Source of the DNA: Paraburkholderia caballeronis
GTDB lineage: Bacteria; Pseudomonadota; Gammaproteobacteria; Burkholderiales; Burkholderiaceae
Assembly (NCBI RefSeq): GCF_900104845.1
Contig: NZ_FNSR01000003.1
Coordinates: forward strand, 186,001-250,000
Direction: 5' to 3'
Length of the DNA stretch: 64,000 nt
Shown here piece after piece: positions 55,204 to 62,943 of the stretch. The translations under genes and the position numbers were made by a program. Below the pieces are notes generated by a model. That model saw nothing but the letters and a program-made list of their open reading frames with translations. It had not been told where the DNA came from and ran no database searches. Position 1 is the stretch's first letter, and every line of letters starts with the position of its first letter.

Positions 55204-55244
55204 GCACGAAGCCGGTGCATCGACGCGCTGCATGCACAATGTGC
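55204..55244. promoter_or_regulatory. Candidate NtrC-type enhancer sites
   Basis: GCACGAAGCCGGTGC (55204-55218) has the GCAC-N6-GGTGC pattern of NtrC sites, and GCACAATGTGC (55234-55244) is a second dyad. Both lie about 175-215 bases upstream of the predicted sigma-54 start. Confidence 0.45.
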
Positions 55245-55302
55245 GCGCTGGCGAAACCGAATCCGATACCCGCACGACGCGGGTCTGAATCAGGCATTCA
55301 AC

Positions 55303-56469
55303 ATGACTTCATCGTCCAGCGACCCCATCAAGATCGGCGTGCTGTTTTCCTCGTCGGGCGTGACATCCGCAATCGAGCTGTCGCAGCAGCGCGCGACGAT
55401 TCTTGCCGCGGAGGAGATCAACGACGCGGGCGGCATCGACGGCCGCGAACTGCAACTGGTGCTGCGCGACCCCGCCTCGACGCCCGCGCGTTACGCGACG
55501 CTGATCGAGCAACTGATCGTCGACGAGCAGATCCGCGTGGTGATGGGCTGCTACATGTCGAGCACGCGCAAGGCGGTGATGCCGCTCGTCGAGCGGCACA
55601 ACGCGCTGCTGTTCTATCCGACGCTTTACGAAGGATTCGAGTACAGCCGCAACGTGATCTACACCGGCGCGGCGCCGAACCAGAACAGCCTGCCGCTCGC
55701 GGACTACATGCTCACGCACTTCGGCTCGCGCGTGTTCATGGTCGGCTCTGACTACCTGTATCCGTACGAATCGAACCGCATCATGAGCGACCTCGTCTAC
55801 GAGCGCGGCGGCGAAAAGCTCGCGGAGGTGTATCTGCCGCTCGACGCGGACTGGGACAGCTACCTCGCGGTCGCGAAGCGGATCGCGGCGCAGGCGCCGG
55901 ACTTCGTGTTCTCGACGGTGGTCGGCACCGGCATCGCGCATCTGTATCGCGCGTTCGCGGAAGTCGGCCTCGATCCGTACCGCACGCCGATCGGCAGCCT
56001 GACGACGAGCGAGACCGAAGTCGCCGCGATGGACGCCGCGCTCGGCGAAGGCCACCTCACCGCGGCGACCTACTTCCAGTCGGTCGACAACCCGGTGAAC
56101 CGGCGCTGCCTTGCGAACTATCACCGCCGCTTCGGCGACCATCACGTGACCGACATGTGCTGGGAAGCCGCGTACTTCCAGATGCACGTGCTCGCGAACG
56201 CGATGCGCCAGTGCGGCGGCGACGACGTGAACGCGCTGCTGAACACGCTGCCGGGCCTCGAACTGGATGCGCCGCAGGGCCGCGTGCGCATCGACGAGCA
56301 CAACCACCATACGTATCTGCATCCGCGCATCGGACGGCTCGACCGGCGCGGGCAGTTCGAGATCGTCAGCGAGGCGAGCGGCTGGACGCGCGCCGACCCG
56401 TTCGTGATTTCCCATTCGCTGGTCGAGCCGCCGGGCCTCGCCAGCCCGGCCGCCGAGGTGCAGCGATGA
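55303..56469 (+). CDS. amiC: AmiC-like amide-binding negative regulator
   Basis: 388-residue periplasmic-binding-protein fold without a signal peptide, hence cytoplasmic, as in Pseudomonas AmiC. It would hold AmiR inactive and release it on amide binding. Seen: IKIGVLFSSSGVTSAIELSQ, GCYMSSTRKAVMPLVERHNA, FYPTLYEGFEYSRNV, VYLPLDADWDSY. ATG 55303. It overlaps amiR by four bases (ATGA), the same coupling as in Pseudomonas, and is divergent from the transporter operon it should control. Ligand range (acetamide, formamide, urea) not readable. Confidence 0.92.
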   Translation: MTSSSSDPIKIGVLFSSSGVTSAIELSQQRATILAAEEINDAGGIDGRELQLVLRDPASTPARYATLIEQLIVDEQIRVVMGCYMSSTRKAVMPLVERHNALLFYPTLYEGFEYSRNVIYTGAAPNQNSLPLADYMLTHFGSRVFMVGSDYLYPYESNRIMSDLVYERGGEKLAEVYLPLDADWDSYLAVAKRIAAQAPDFVFSTVVGTGIAHLYRAFAEVGLDPYRTPIGSLTTSETEVAAMDAALGEGHLTAATYFQSVDNPVNRRCLANYHRRFGDHHVTDMCWEAAYFQMHVLANAMRQCGGDDVNALLNTLPGLELDAPQGRVRIDEHNHHTYLHPRIGRLDRRGQFEIVSEASGWTRADPFVISHSLVEPPGLASPAAEVQR

Positions 56470-57077
56470 AGCAGAGAAGCTCGTCGCGCACGCCGCAGGC
56501 GTTACGCGACATCCGGTCGATGAACGTGGTCGCGATCCATCCGCAGGACCAGGACGGCGACGAACTGCTCGCGCAGTTGCGCCGCATCGGCTGCAAGGTG
56601 CAGATGGTGTGGCCCGCGCAGGACAGCCTGCCCGAGGCGACCGACATCGTGTTTCTCGCGGTGCGGCCCGAGACGCTGTGCACGACGCTGCCGTGGCTCG
56701 ACGCGCGCGGCGCGCCGCCGGTGATTCCGGTCGTCGCGTACGAGAACCCGATCATCATCGAGGCGGTGATGCAGCTGGGCGCGTATTGCGTGGTGCCGTC
56801 GCCGGTGCGCTCGTTCGGGTTGCTGACCGCGATCGCGGTGACGCTGAACCAGCATCGCAACCGGCAGACGATGGAGCGTTACGTGCGCCGCGTCGAGGAG
56901 AAACTCGCGGAGCAGCGGCAGATCCAGCGCGCGAAGACCATCCTGATGGAAACGCGCAGTCTGTCCGAGCGCGACGCGTACGAACTGCTGCGCTCGCAGG
57001 CGATGACGAAACGCGAGCCGATCGAGTCGATCGCCGATGCGATCATCAAGGCGCATGAGGTGTTGGGGTTCAGGTAG
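56466..57077 (+). CDS. amiR: AmiR-like transcription antiterminator with ANTAR domain
   Basis: 203 residues: a pseudo-receiver domain (residues about 15-135, VVAIHPQDQDGDELLAQL, lacking a normal phospho-acceptor pocket), a coiled-coil linker (VRRVEEKLAEQRQIQ) and a C-terminal ANTAR domain (AKTILMETRSLSERDAYELL, then ESIADAIIKAHEVL). ANTAR proteins bind hexaloop RNA hairpins and prevent termination. The leader of the divergent operon offers such a hairpin and a terminator, so that is the inferred target. ATG 56466. Confidence 0.93.
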   Translation: MKQRSSSRTPQALRDIRSMNVVAIHPQDQDGDELLAQLRRIGCKVQMVWPAQDSLPEATDIVFLAVRPETLCTTLPWLDARGAPPVIPVVAYENPIIIEAVMQLGAYCVVPSPVRSFGLLTAIAVTLNQHRNRQTMERYVRRVEEKLAEQRQIQRAKTILMETRSLSERDAYELLRSQAMTKREPIESIADAIIKAHEVLGFR

Positions 57078-57224
57078 CTGAGTGCGTGGGCTGCTGTGGA
57101 CCTACGCGACAGGTACCCGGCGCTGGGAGCCGTTGCGCTGTGGCGGCGCGTTGCCTGCTACCATCGAAAGCACTGCGCCTGAGGACTGCCCTGAAAGGCG
57201 TTACCCTCGCGATCCCCGTTCGCC

Positions 57225-58094
57225 ATGCCCCTGCTGAAGTTCTTCGAGCCGTGGGAGCCGTCGCCGGTTCTCGTCGTCATCTTCGTCGCGGCCGCGGTGC
57301 TGTTCGCACGCGGCACGCGCCGCGTGCCGGTCAAGGTCGGTTTTGCGCGCCAGGCGATGTTCTGGACCGGCCTCGCGTTGCTGTATGTCGCGATGCATAC
57401 GCGCGTCGATTATTACGCCGAGCATCAGTTTTTCGTGCATCGGCTTCAACATCTGGTGCTGCATCACCTCGGGCCGTTCGTGCTGATGGGCGCGTATCCG
57501 GCGAGCGTGCTGCGCGCCGGCCTGCCGCTCGCGTGGCGGCGCGCGCTGCGGCGCTGGGAACAAAGCGCGACGGGACGCGCAATCGCGGCGGTCGTGCTGA
57601 ACCCCGCGTTCATTTCGGTCGCGTTCGTCGTGTCGGTCGTGTTCTGGCTCATTCCGTCGGTGCAGTTCGTCGCGATGCTCGACTGGCGCATCTATACGTT
57701 CATGAACTGGTCGGTCGCGGCGAGCGGGCTGCTGTACTGGTCGATGCTGCTCGACCGTCGGCCGTCGCCGCCGAGCCGCACGCGGCCCGGACTGCGCGTG
57801 CTGTCGCCGGTAATCACGATGACGCCGCAGATTCTGGTCGGCGCGATCATCACGTTTTCGGCGCGCGACCTGTATCCGGTGTTCACGCTGTGCGGGCGCG
57901 CGTTCACGTCGGTGCCGGTCGCGCTCGACCAGAGCCTCGGCGGGCTGATCATGTGGGTGCCCGCCGGCGTGATCGAGGCGATCGGCGCAATGATCGCGCT
58001 GCGGAACCTGATGCGGATTTCGACGCTGCCGGGACGGGTGGTCCGGAAGGCGCGGCGGAAGGGGTTTGGCGCGCGGGCGGTGCCGCAAAGGTAG
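57225..58094 (+). CDS. ctaG: CtaG-like cytochrome c oxidase assembly membrane protein (caa3 type)
   Basis: 289 residues with about seven helices, the caa3_CtaG family. Seen: VDYYAEHQFFVHRLQHLVLHH (conserved histidines), LGPFVLMGAYPAS, MTPQILVGAIITFSARDLYPVF, and DQSLGGLIMWVPAG. This integral-membrane family assists assembly of caa3-type oxidases; it is unrelated to the copper chaperone CtaG/Cox11. No oxidase genes are nearby, so its partner must lie elsewhere. ATG 57225; 147 bases follow amiR. Confidence 0.87.
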   Translation: MPLLKFFEPWEPSPVLVVIFVAAAVLFARGTRRVPVKVGFARQAMFWTGLALLYVAMHTRVDYYAEHQFFVHRLQHLVLHHLGPFVLMGAYPASVLRAGLPLAWRRALRRWEQSATGRAIAAVVLNPAFISVAFVVSVVFWLIPSVQFVAMLDWRIYTFMNWSVAASGLLYWSMLLDRRPSPPSRTRPGLRVLSPVITMTPQILVGAIITFSARDLYPVFTLCGRAFTSVPVALDQSLGGLIMWVPAGVIEAIGAMIALRNLMRISTLPGRVVRKARRKGFGARAVPQR

Positions 58095-58357
58095 CCGCTC
58101 TGCTTCGCGCTTTTCTTCTCCTGAGGTTTTGTCCTCTTTCGTGCCGGTGGCCGGATAGGTCACCGGACCGCGGCGTGCTCCGGACCGGAAGCGTGTTCGG
58201 GCTTTTCTTTTGCGCGGTGGCGGTCCCGATGGTTTGTTTCGATGGGGACCCTGGGCATGGGCAATGCGGGACCACGCGTCTTTCCACGTTTTGCATCGGT
58301 TCGGCGTCGCGGCTTGTCATAAGCGCGTTGTCTCCGGGCCGATCATGGAGGACCGCG

Positions 58358-58789
58358 ATGAACATCCGTTTTGCAGGAATGGCGCTGCTGGCAGCCCTGT
58401 CGGTTTCGGCCGGAACGGCGCGCGCTGACGATATCCCATCACCGTGTACCGCACTGAAGCACATCGTCGCCGCCCGGCAGGACGGCTTCGGCGCACTGAC
58501 TCCGGCCGACGGCCGGGGCGTTTCAGAACCGTACGGCAGCGATCCGCGTTGCTCGGCCGGACGCGGCTCGTACCAGTGCGAGTGGACGCCGCATCAAGAT
58601 GCGGGAACCGCGACGGATGCGCTGGAAGGCGTGGCGGCGGACATCGCATCGTGCCTGCCGGACGCGACCCACGACGTCAATTCGCCTTCCCGGCAGCATT
58701 TCTATCTGGGTGAGCGAGGTAACCGGACGCAGATCACGGCGACGACTATTGGCGCAGGCCGGGTCAGGCTGACGGTTTCAGGTAACTAG
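58358..58789 (+). CDS. Small secreted protein of unknown function
   Basis: 143 residues. Sec signal peptide 1-23 (MNIRFAGMALLAALSVSAGTARA), mature part with four cysteines (PSPCTAL, PRCSAG, YQCEWT, ASCLPD) that could form two disulfides in the periplasm. No family recognised. ATG 58358 has GGAGGACC upstream. Its stop codon lies within the first iteron-like repeat of the origin (58780-58798), so it marks the left boundary of the replication region. Confidence 0.72.
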   Translation: MNIRFAGMALLAALSVSAGTARADDIPSPCTALKHIVAARQDGFGALTPADGRGVSEPYGSDPRCSAGRGSYQCEWTPHQDAGTATDALEGVAADIASCLPDATHDVNSPSRQHFYLGERGNRTQITATTIGAGRVRLTVSGN

Positions 58790-59265
58790 TTTTGTGGGAA
58801 GGGCCGGGAGCCGGAAGCGGGAGGCGCTGTCGGGGCGGCTAATGGTAACCGGCTATGGTGTCTGGGATCGGCGCGATTGCCGTTGAGACCCTGAGGTCAC
58901 TTTTTGGTTGGACGGCGGAGGATTCAAACTGGTGTTGCGATGCAGAAACGGGGGTTCAGGTCGGCTGGCTGGCGCGGCAAACGGTGTTGACGTGAACTGG
59001 GCGGTGCTGAAGATCCCATAGACAGAGACCTTCGATGGTCACTCGATCCCATAAATGGCCACCTTCTAGTTTGCATTCTTTAAAAATCAACTGGTTATCT
59101 TATGAACCCGATGTAGTGTCTCAGGATTGGGCTGTGAATTGTGCTGCCGAAGCGCACCCAGAGACGCCTTTTGCCATCAAGGTATCCATCTATGGGAGCT
59201 ATGTTGGCGAAATCCTGGATCGTTAGGGTTCCGGTTTTGGGGGGACATCTTTTTCCAAAGACACA

Positions 59266-59314
59266 GGTTTTAGTGTTTACCTTAACGCTTTAAACCCTTT
59301 AGTAAACCTTTAGC
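59266..59314. other. AT-rich segment (candidate DNA unwinding element)
   Basis: About 49 bases with long runs such as TTTAGTGTTTACCTTAACGC and TTTAAACCCTTTAGTAAACC, far richer in A+T than the surrounding DNA, between two iteron clusters. This is the expected make-up of an origin melting region. Confidence 0.6.
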
Positions 59315-59401
59315 AGCGGCAATGCCTTACCCAGCAAGGGTTTGCGGGCGATATGGTGACGGGTTCTGGGACTTGGGAGCCGGCTTATGGGAGCTGAGGG
59401 T

Positions 59402-59410
59402 TGTGGATAT
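59402..59410 (-). promoter_or_regulatory. Candidate DnaA box
   Basis: TGTGGATAT on the plus strand is one base from the inverse DnaA consensus TGTGGATAA. It lies inside an iteron cluster about 90 bases from the AT-rich segment. It also reads as part of a degenerate iteron, so its role is uncertain. Confidence 0.4.
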
Positions 59411-60262
59411 GGGAACTGGGTGCCCGTCGTTGGGAGAAATGGGCGGTGGATATGGGGGAAAGGTGCCTCTCCATGGGAGAAAAGCGCTGTACCGCGTTGA
59501 GGTAGCCATTTATGGGAGCATTCGAAGGTCACCTGTTATGGTGTCTGCGCCGTGAGTGAGTGGTTGCTCCGGTACCTTTTCCAGCGGCTGCTTTCCCCAT
59601 AAAGGTATCCATTTATGGGGCCTTCAGAAGGTAACCGGTTGTGGGTGCGTTCTGAAGAACAGGGGCGCTTGCTGCGCGCCGATTCGAGGCCCTGTCATAA
59701 CCGCAACGCAAGCCTGGATGGGGTTTTGTGGCTCCTTCGAGGTAACTGGTTATGGGGGCGGCTCAAGGTAACCGATTATGGTTTCTTTGTCCGCTGGAGC
59801 TGTGCACTCCCCCGTGACCGGCCTGGGGAGTGAGGTAGCCGGTTATGGGATGGTCCTTAGGTAGCCATCAGTGGGATCTGTCCTGTTGGCTGAGCCGTGG
59901 GGGCGGCTCGATCCGAACTCCTGATTTCTTCCTATAGACGGTTACCTTTGGCGAGTCACGCTCTCGTAAGTGTGAACTCACTTTCGCTGGAAAGGTTGCT
60001 GGTTATGGGTACCCGGCACTTGAAGGGCAAAGGTCGCCGTTTATGGGAGCTATTTGGGTTCGATGTCCGTTCGTGGGCCAAAGGTGTCTGGTTTTGGGAT
60101 CGTCGATCCGGCCGGATCTCGTGGAGGGGGGCCGCTCGTCGACATGCATCATCGGACGATCAGGATTTTCGGTAACGCCCGATAGGTCACCGGATTGGCG
60201 CGGCGGAACGGCAACGGACGGTTGAGTCACCGGGGCCGTTGGTATACAGTTACCTGTTGATT

Positions 60263-60283
60263 AGGTTCCCTTTTAATTGTGGG
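60263..60283 (+). promoter_or_regulatory. Iteron-like site overlapping the rep ribosome-binding region
   Basis: AGGTTCCCTTTTAATTGTGG keeps the AGGT..CC and TGGG ends of the iterons and ends four bases before the rep ATG. Binding of Rep here would repress its own synthesis. Confidence 0.5.
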
Positions 60284-60287
60284 CGAC

Positions 60288-61667
60288 ATGGCTAGAAAGA
60301 AGGCGGATGCCGGCGATGCGGAAAAACAAGGAGCACTCGTCTTCCAGCAGGGCCAGCCGCCCGACCTGTTTCGCAAGGCCGTCCCCGCGATTCATATCGC
60401 GCCGAAGTCCGGGTCGATCAGCCTGCAACAGCGGAAGATGTTCAGCTCGCTGATCAAGAACGCGATCCGGCAAGACTCGCTGGAACCCGGGCGCTCGTCG
60501 TTCGAGATCACCATCTCGGCGCTGTCCCAGGACGTGGACCTGAACAGCAACAACACCGAGTACGTGAAAGAGACGATCAATTCGCTGATCAGCACCGTCG
60601 TCAACTGGGACTATCTCACGCAGGACAAGCGCAGCATCTGGAAGGCGTCCGGCCTTCTCGCCGGCGCCGAACTCGAACGGTCGGTGCTGCGCTATACGTT
60701 CTCGGAACAGATCCGCGGCGAACTGCTGAATCCCGAGATCTACGCGATGATCGATATGCGGATCACGCGTCAATTCCGTAAGGCTCATTCGCTTGCGCTG
60801 TGGGAAAACGTCGTTCGTTATGAGGCGGTCGGGATGACCGCGCGTTTTCCGCTCGCGACGCTGCGCGATCTGATTCTCGGGCAGGATACGTCCGCCCAGT
60901 CGTACAAGCTCTACAAGCAGTTCAAGAGCCGGGTGCTCGTGCCCTGCATCAAGGAGGTCAACGAGATTTCGGATCACCTCTTCGAGTTGATCGAGCACAA
61001 GGTTGGCCGGTCGGTGGTGGGCATCCAGTTCCGTGTGACGCGCAAGCCGGAAACCGATCCGTCGAAGGAGATGCGCGGCAACGAGAGCCTGCTGATCGCC
61101 GAGATGGCGAAGTTCAGCATTCCGGTATCCGAGGCGCGTCGCCTGTTGAAACAATACGGCGAAGAAAAGATCCGGACGGCGGTGGCCTATACGGCCGCGC
61201 GGGTCGCGCAGAAGAATGCCGCCCCGCTCGCCAATATCGCTGCGTATTTCCGCAAGGCGGTGATGCAGGGTTACCAACTGCCTGGTGCGGCTGCGGTCGG
61301 CGGCGGTGTGACGGCCGAGGCGCCCCGTGCGCGGGAAAGTCAGGATCAGGTGAAGGACCGCTACATCGCCGCGAAGATGGCCGACGCACGCGGGTATTTC
61401 AACGAACTCGAATACGACGATCAGACGGCGTTGATCAAGCGATACAACGACTCGGTCGGGATGGACAAGCTCAAGGTATCGACGTCGAAGGTGCCGACGA
61501 AGATGGCATCGACCAATTTTTTCCGTTGGCTCGTGCTGGATACCTGGGGGCAGCCGACCGCTGCCGATCTGCTCGAATTCCTGTTGAGTGGTCAGCAGCC
61601 GGTGACGTCGGGTGAAGGTTCGGTGTCCGGGGACATTGATCTCGCGATCAAGTCGCGGCCGAATTGA
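60288..61667 (+). CDS. rep: Replication initiator protein, Rep_3 (RepB) family
   Basis: 459 residues. The region of about 30-260 has the two winged-helix layout of Rep_3 initiators: LQQRKMFSSLIKNAIRQD, FEITISALSQDVDL, TSLVSTVV-like LISTVVNWDYLTQDKR, then TRQFRKAHSLALWENVVRYE and FPLATLRDLILGQD. The C-terminal 180 residues are helical and Ala-rich. It should bind the upstream iterons and open the origin. ATG 60288 is preferred to the GTG at 60279 because the family starts near MARKK. It is co-oriented with parA and parB downstream, as in secondary Burkholderia replicons. Confidence 0.92.
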   Translation: MARKKADAGDAEKQGALVFQQGQPPDLFRKAVPAIHIAPKSGSISLQQRKMFSSLIKNAIRQDSLEPGRSSFEITISALSQDVDLNSNNTEYVKETINSLISTVVNWDYLTQDKRSIWKASGLLAGAELERSVLRYTFSEQIRGELLNPEIYAMIDMRITRQFRKAHSLALWENVVRYEAVGMTARFPLATLRDLILGQDTSAQSYKLYKQFKSRVLVPCIKEVNEISDHLFELIEHKVGRSVVGIQFRVTRKPETDPSKEMRGNESLLIAEMAKFSIPVSEARRLLKQYGEEKIRTAVAYTAARVAQKNAAPLANIAAYFRKAVMQGYQLPGAAAVGGGVTAEAPRARESQDQVKDRYIAAKMADARGYFNELEYDDQTALIKRYNDSVGMDKLKVSTSKVPTKMASTNFFRWLVLDTWGQPTAADLLEFLLSGQQPVTSGEGSVSGDIDLAIKSRPN

Positions 61668-61732
61668 GCGGTGGCGCTTCTGACGCGCTAATTTCTGATT
61701 GTCGGGTATTTTCAGACTGGATTTCCGGAATC

Positions 61733-61770
61733 AAATCACGATAAATTTGATATAAATATCAACGTGATTT
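61733..61770. promoter_or_regulatory. Long AT-rich nested palindrome after rep
   Basis: Outer arms AAATCACG and CGTGATTT enclose an inner TTGATAT-AA-ATATCAA dyad. It follows the rep stop by 65 bases. It could be a terminator of unusual AT-rich type, a protein-binding site or a cruciform in the partition region. Confidence 0.5.
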
Positions 61771-61962
61771 TAGAGGCCGATTTTCGGTTGATGGCCAATA
61801 TGAACAATCCCCAACATCTTCTCAAACGCCCTTCTGGGCATTTGCAATACTAAAAGACCGCGCCGGTAGCTCAGCGCCCCTGTCAACGTGGTTTCGCGCG
61901 ATAGGTCGTTGGGAGCAATGCAACGGAAATTCGCTACCCGGTAGCCGCTGAGAGATCTGCTG
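61771..61962. other. Non-coding stretch between rep and the first parS-like site
   Basis: Nothing beyond AT-richer composition than the cargo regions. A minus-strand 66-codon frame exists but lacks a ribosome-binding site and starts inside the palindrome, so it is not annotated as a gene. Confidence 0.4.
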
Positions 61963-61978
61963 TTCTCCACGTGGAGAA
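61963..61978. promoter_or_regulatory. parS-like palindrome 1
   Basis: TTCTCCACGTGGAGAA, a perfect 16-bp palindrome with the CACGTG centre common to ParB sites. It shares the core TCTCCACGTGGAGA with two further copies. Confidence 0.8.
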
Positions 61979-62017
61979 TCCGGTCTTCGAAAATGCGGAT
62001 CCCTCACCTCTCAGACG

Positions 62018-62033
62018 ATCTCCACGTGGAGAT
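62018..62033. promoter_or_regulatory. parS-like palindrome 2
   Basis: ATCTCCACGTGGAGAT, perfect 16-bp palindrome with the same 14-bp core, 55 bases from copy 1. Confidence 0.8.
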
Positions 62034-62203
62034 TTCCCCCGCCGCGCCTCAGACATACATTCATCCACCTCTTAGCTCTCATTTCGCCACCATTCAATCC
62101 CTCGATCGACTAACGTGCTACCGAAGGTTGCACTAAGGCCACATAAATTGGCGATGAACCTAGAATTTACTTAAACTTGCCGCTAGACTCCGTCGTGTTG
62201 CCT
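62034..62203. other. Non-coding stretch between parS-like sites
   Basis: 170 bases without a gene; AT-richer than cargo DNA. Probably holds the parAB promoter near its right end (TTGCACTAAGG around 62128 and later AT-rich bases), but no clear -35/-10 pair is seen. Confidence 0.35.
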
Positions 62204-62227
62204 GCGACTCTCCACGTGGAGAGTCGC
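62204..62227. promoter_or_regulatory. parS-like palindrome 3 (24 bp, perfect)
   Basis: The longest copy: arms GCGACTCTCCAC and GTGGAGAGTCGC. It lies 32 bases before the parA start, so ParB or ParA binding here could also control the par operon. Confidence 0.85.
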
Positions 62228-62259
62228 TCGTGGTGAGCACGATTCAGCATGGAGAGCGT

Positions 62260-62943
62260 ATGGGACTGGTAATCGCGGTTGCGAATCAGAAAGGCGGCGT
62301 CGGCAAGACGACTACGACCATGAATCTGGCAGGGGCATTTCAGACCGAGGGATATAAGGTCTATGTCGCCGACGCTGACGGCCAGCAATCATGTATGAGC
62401 TGGTGTGCCGCTGCCGGTCCGGAAACACCTCTGCCATTCCGTGTCGGCAGCATTCATCGGCTCGACAAGATGATCGGCCCGGAAATCGCGGCATTGGCCA
62501 ATGACTACGATGTCGTCCTCGTAGATTGCCCACCCAATATCAGCGATCTGACGACCGCGCGTGTGCTTGCTGTCGCTGACGCAACCATTATCCCTACCGA
62601 CGCATCTCCGATCGATATCTGGAGCAGTGAAGGGATGATCGAGTTGGTCGAGCGCACCCGCGTATCCAATCCGGCTGGTAAATTCGCTATTTTGTTGAAT
62701 AAATCTAATTCGAAAACGCTGTTGCACACCCAGATGAGCGCCATCCTCGCCGAGAGCAACGTCCGGCTGCTTTCGGCGACGGTCAAGCAGCGCGAGTTAT
62801 ATCGGCAGACCGCCGCGCTCGGGCGCACGGTATTCGACGTCCGCGGTGTCCGCGGCACGAAGGTGGCGCGCGACGAGATTACCTCTGTCTACAACGAAAT
62901 ACTCGCACTCGTCCAGGAAGAGGAGATCGCCGATGGCAACTAA
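62260..62943 (+). CDS. parA: Partition ATPase ParA
   Basis: 227-residue P-loop ATPase of the short ParA (type Ib-like) class, lacking an N-terminal DNA-binding domain. Deviant Walker A KGGVGKTTTTMNLA begins at Lys11; VADADGQQS and VVLVDCPPN follow as the A' and B motifs. It would move ParB-bound replicon copies over the nucleoid. ATG 62260 is preceded by GGAGAG; an upstream frame to 62230 starts in the palindrome. It overlaps parB by 11 bases. Confidence 0.95.
   Translation: MGLVIAVANQKGGVGKTTTTMNLAGAFQTEGYKVYVADADGQQSCMSWCAAAGPETPLPFRVGSIHRLDKMIGPEIAALANDYDVVLVDCPPNISDLTTARVLAVADATIIPTDASPIDIWSSEGMIELVERTRVSNPAGKFAILLNKSNSKTLLHTQMSAILAESNVRLLSATVKQRELYRQTAALGRTVFDVRGVRGTKVARDEITSVYNEILALVQEEEIADGN

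Larger units (their letters stand above)
58780..60110. repeat. Iteron field of the replication origin
   Basis: At least twenty degenerate copies of a 20-base repeat with consensus close to AGGTNNCCNGTTATGGGANC. Plus-strand copies begin near 58780, 58844, 59180, 59225, 59375, 59397, 59441, 59461, 59500, 59526, 59603, 59629, 59740, 59766, 59833, 59859, 59993, 60031 and 60082; minus-strand copies lie at 59012-59032, 59045-59065 and 59928-59949. Four pairs are exactly 26 bases apart. Such repeats bind Rep_3-type initiators, and the rep gene follows immediately. No protein-coding gene is credible in this 1.5-kb stretch. Confidence 0.9.

Noticed and set aside
58780..60110. CRISPR array
   Set aside because: Repeats are short, degenerate, irregularly spaced and in both orientations, and rep lies next to them; they are iterons.
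59035..60230. Small open frames within the iteron field
   Set aside because: They consist of translated repeats (WELR, YG-rich), have no ribosome-binding sites and exist on both strands.
61770..61970. 66-codon minus-strand frame between rep and parA
   Set aside because: Starts within a parS-like palindrome, no Shine-Dalgarno, no recognisable features.
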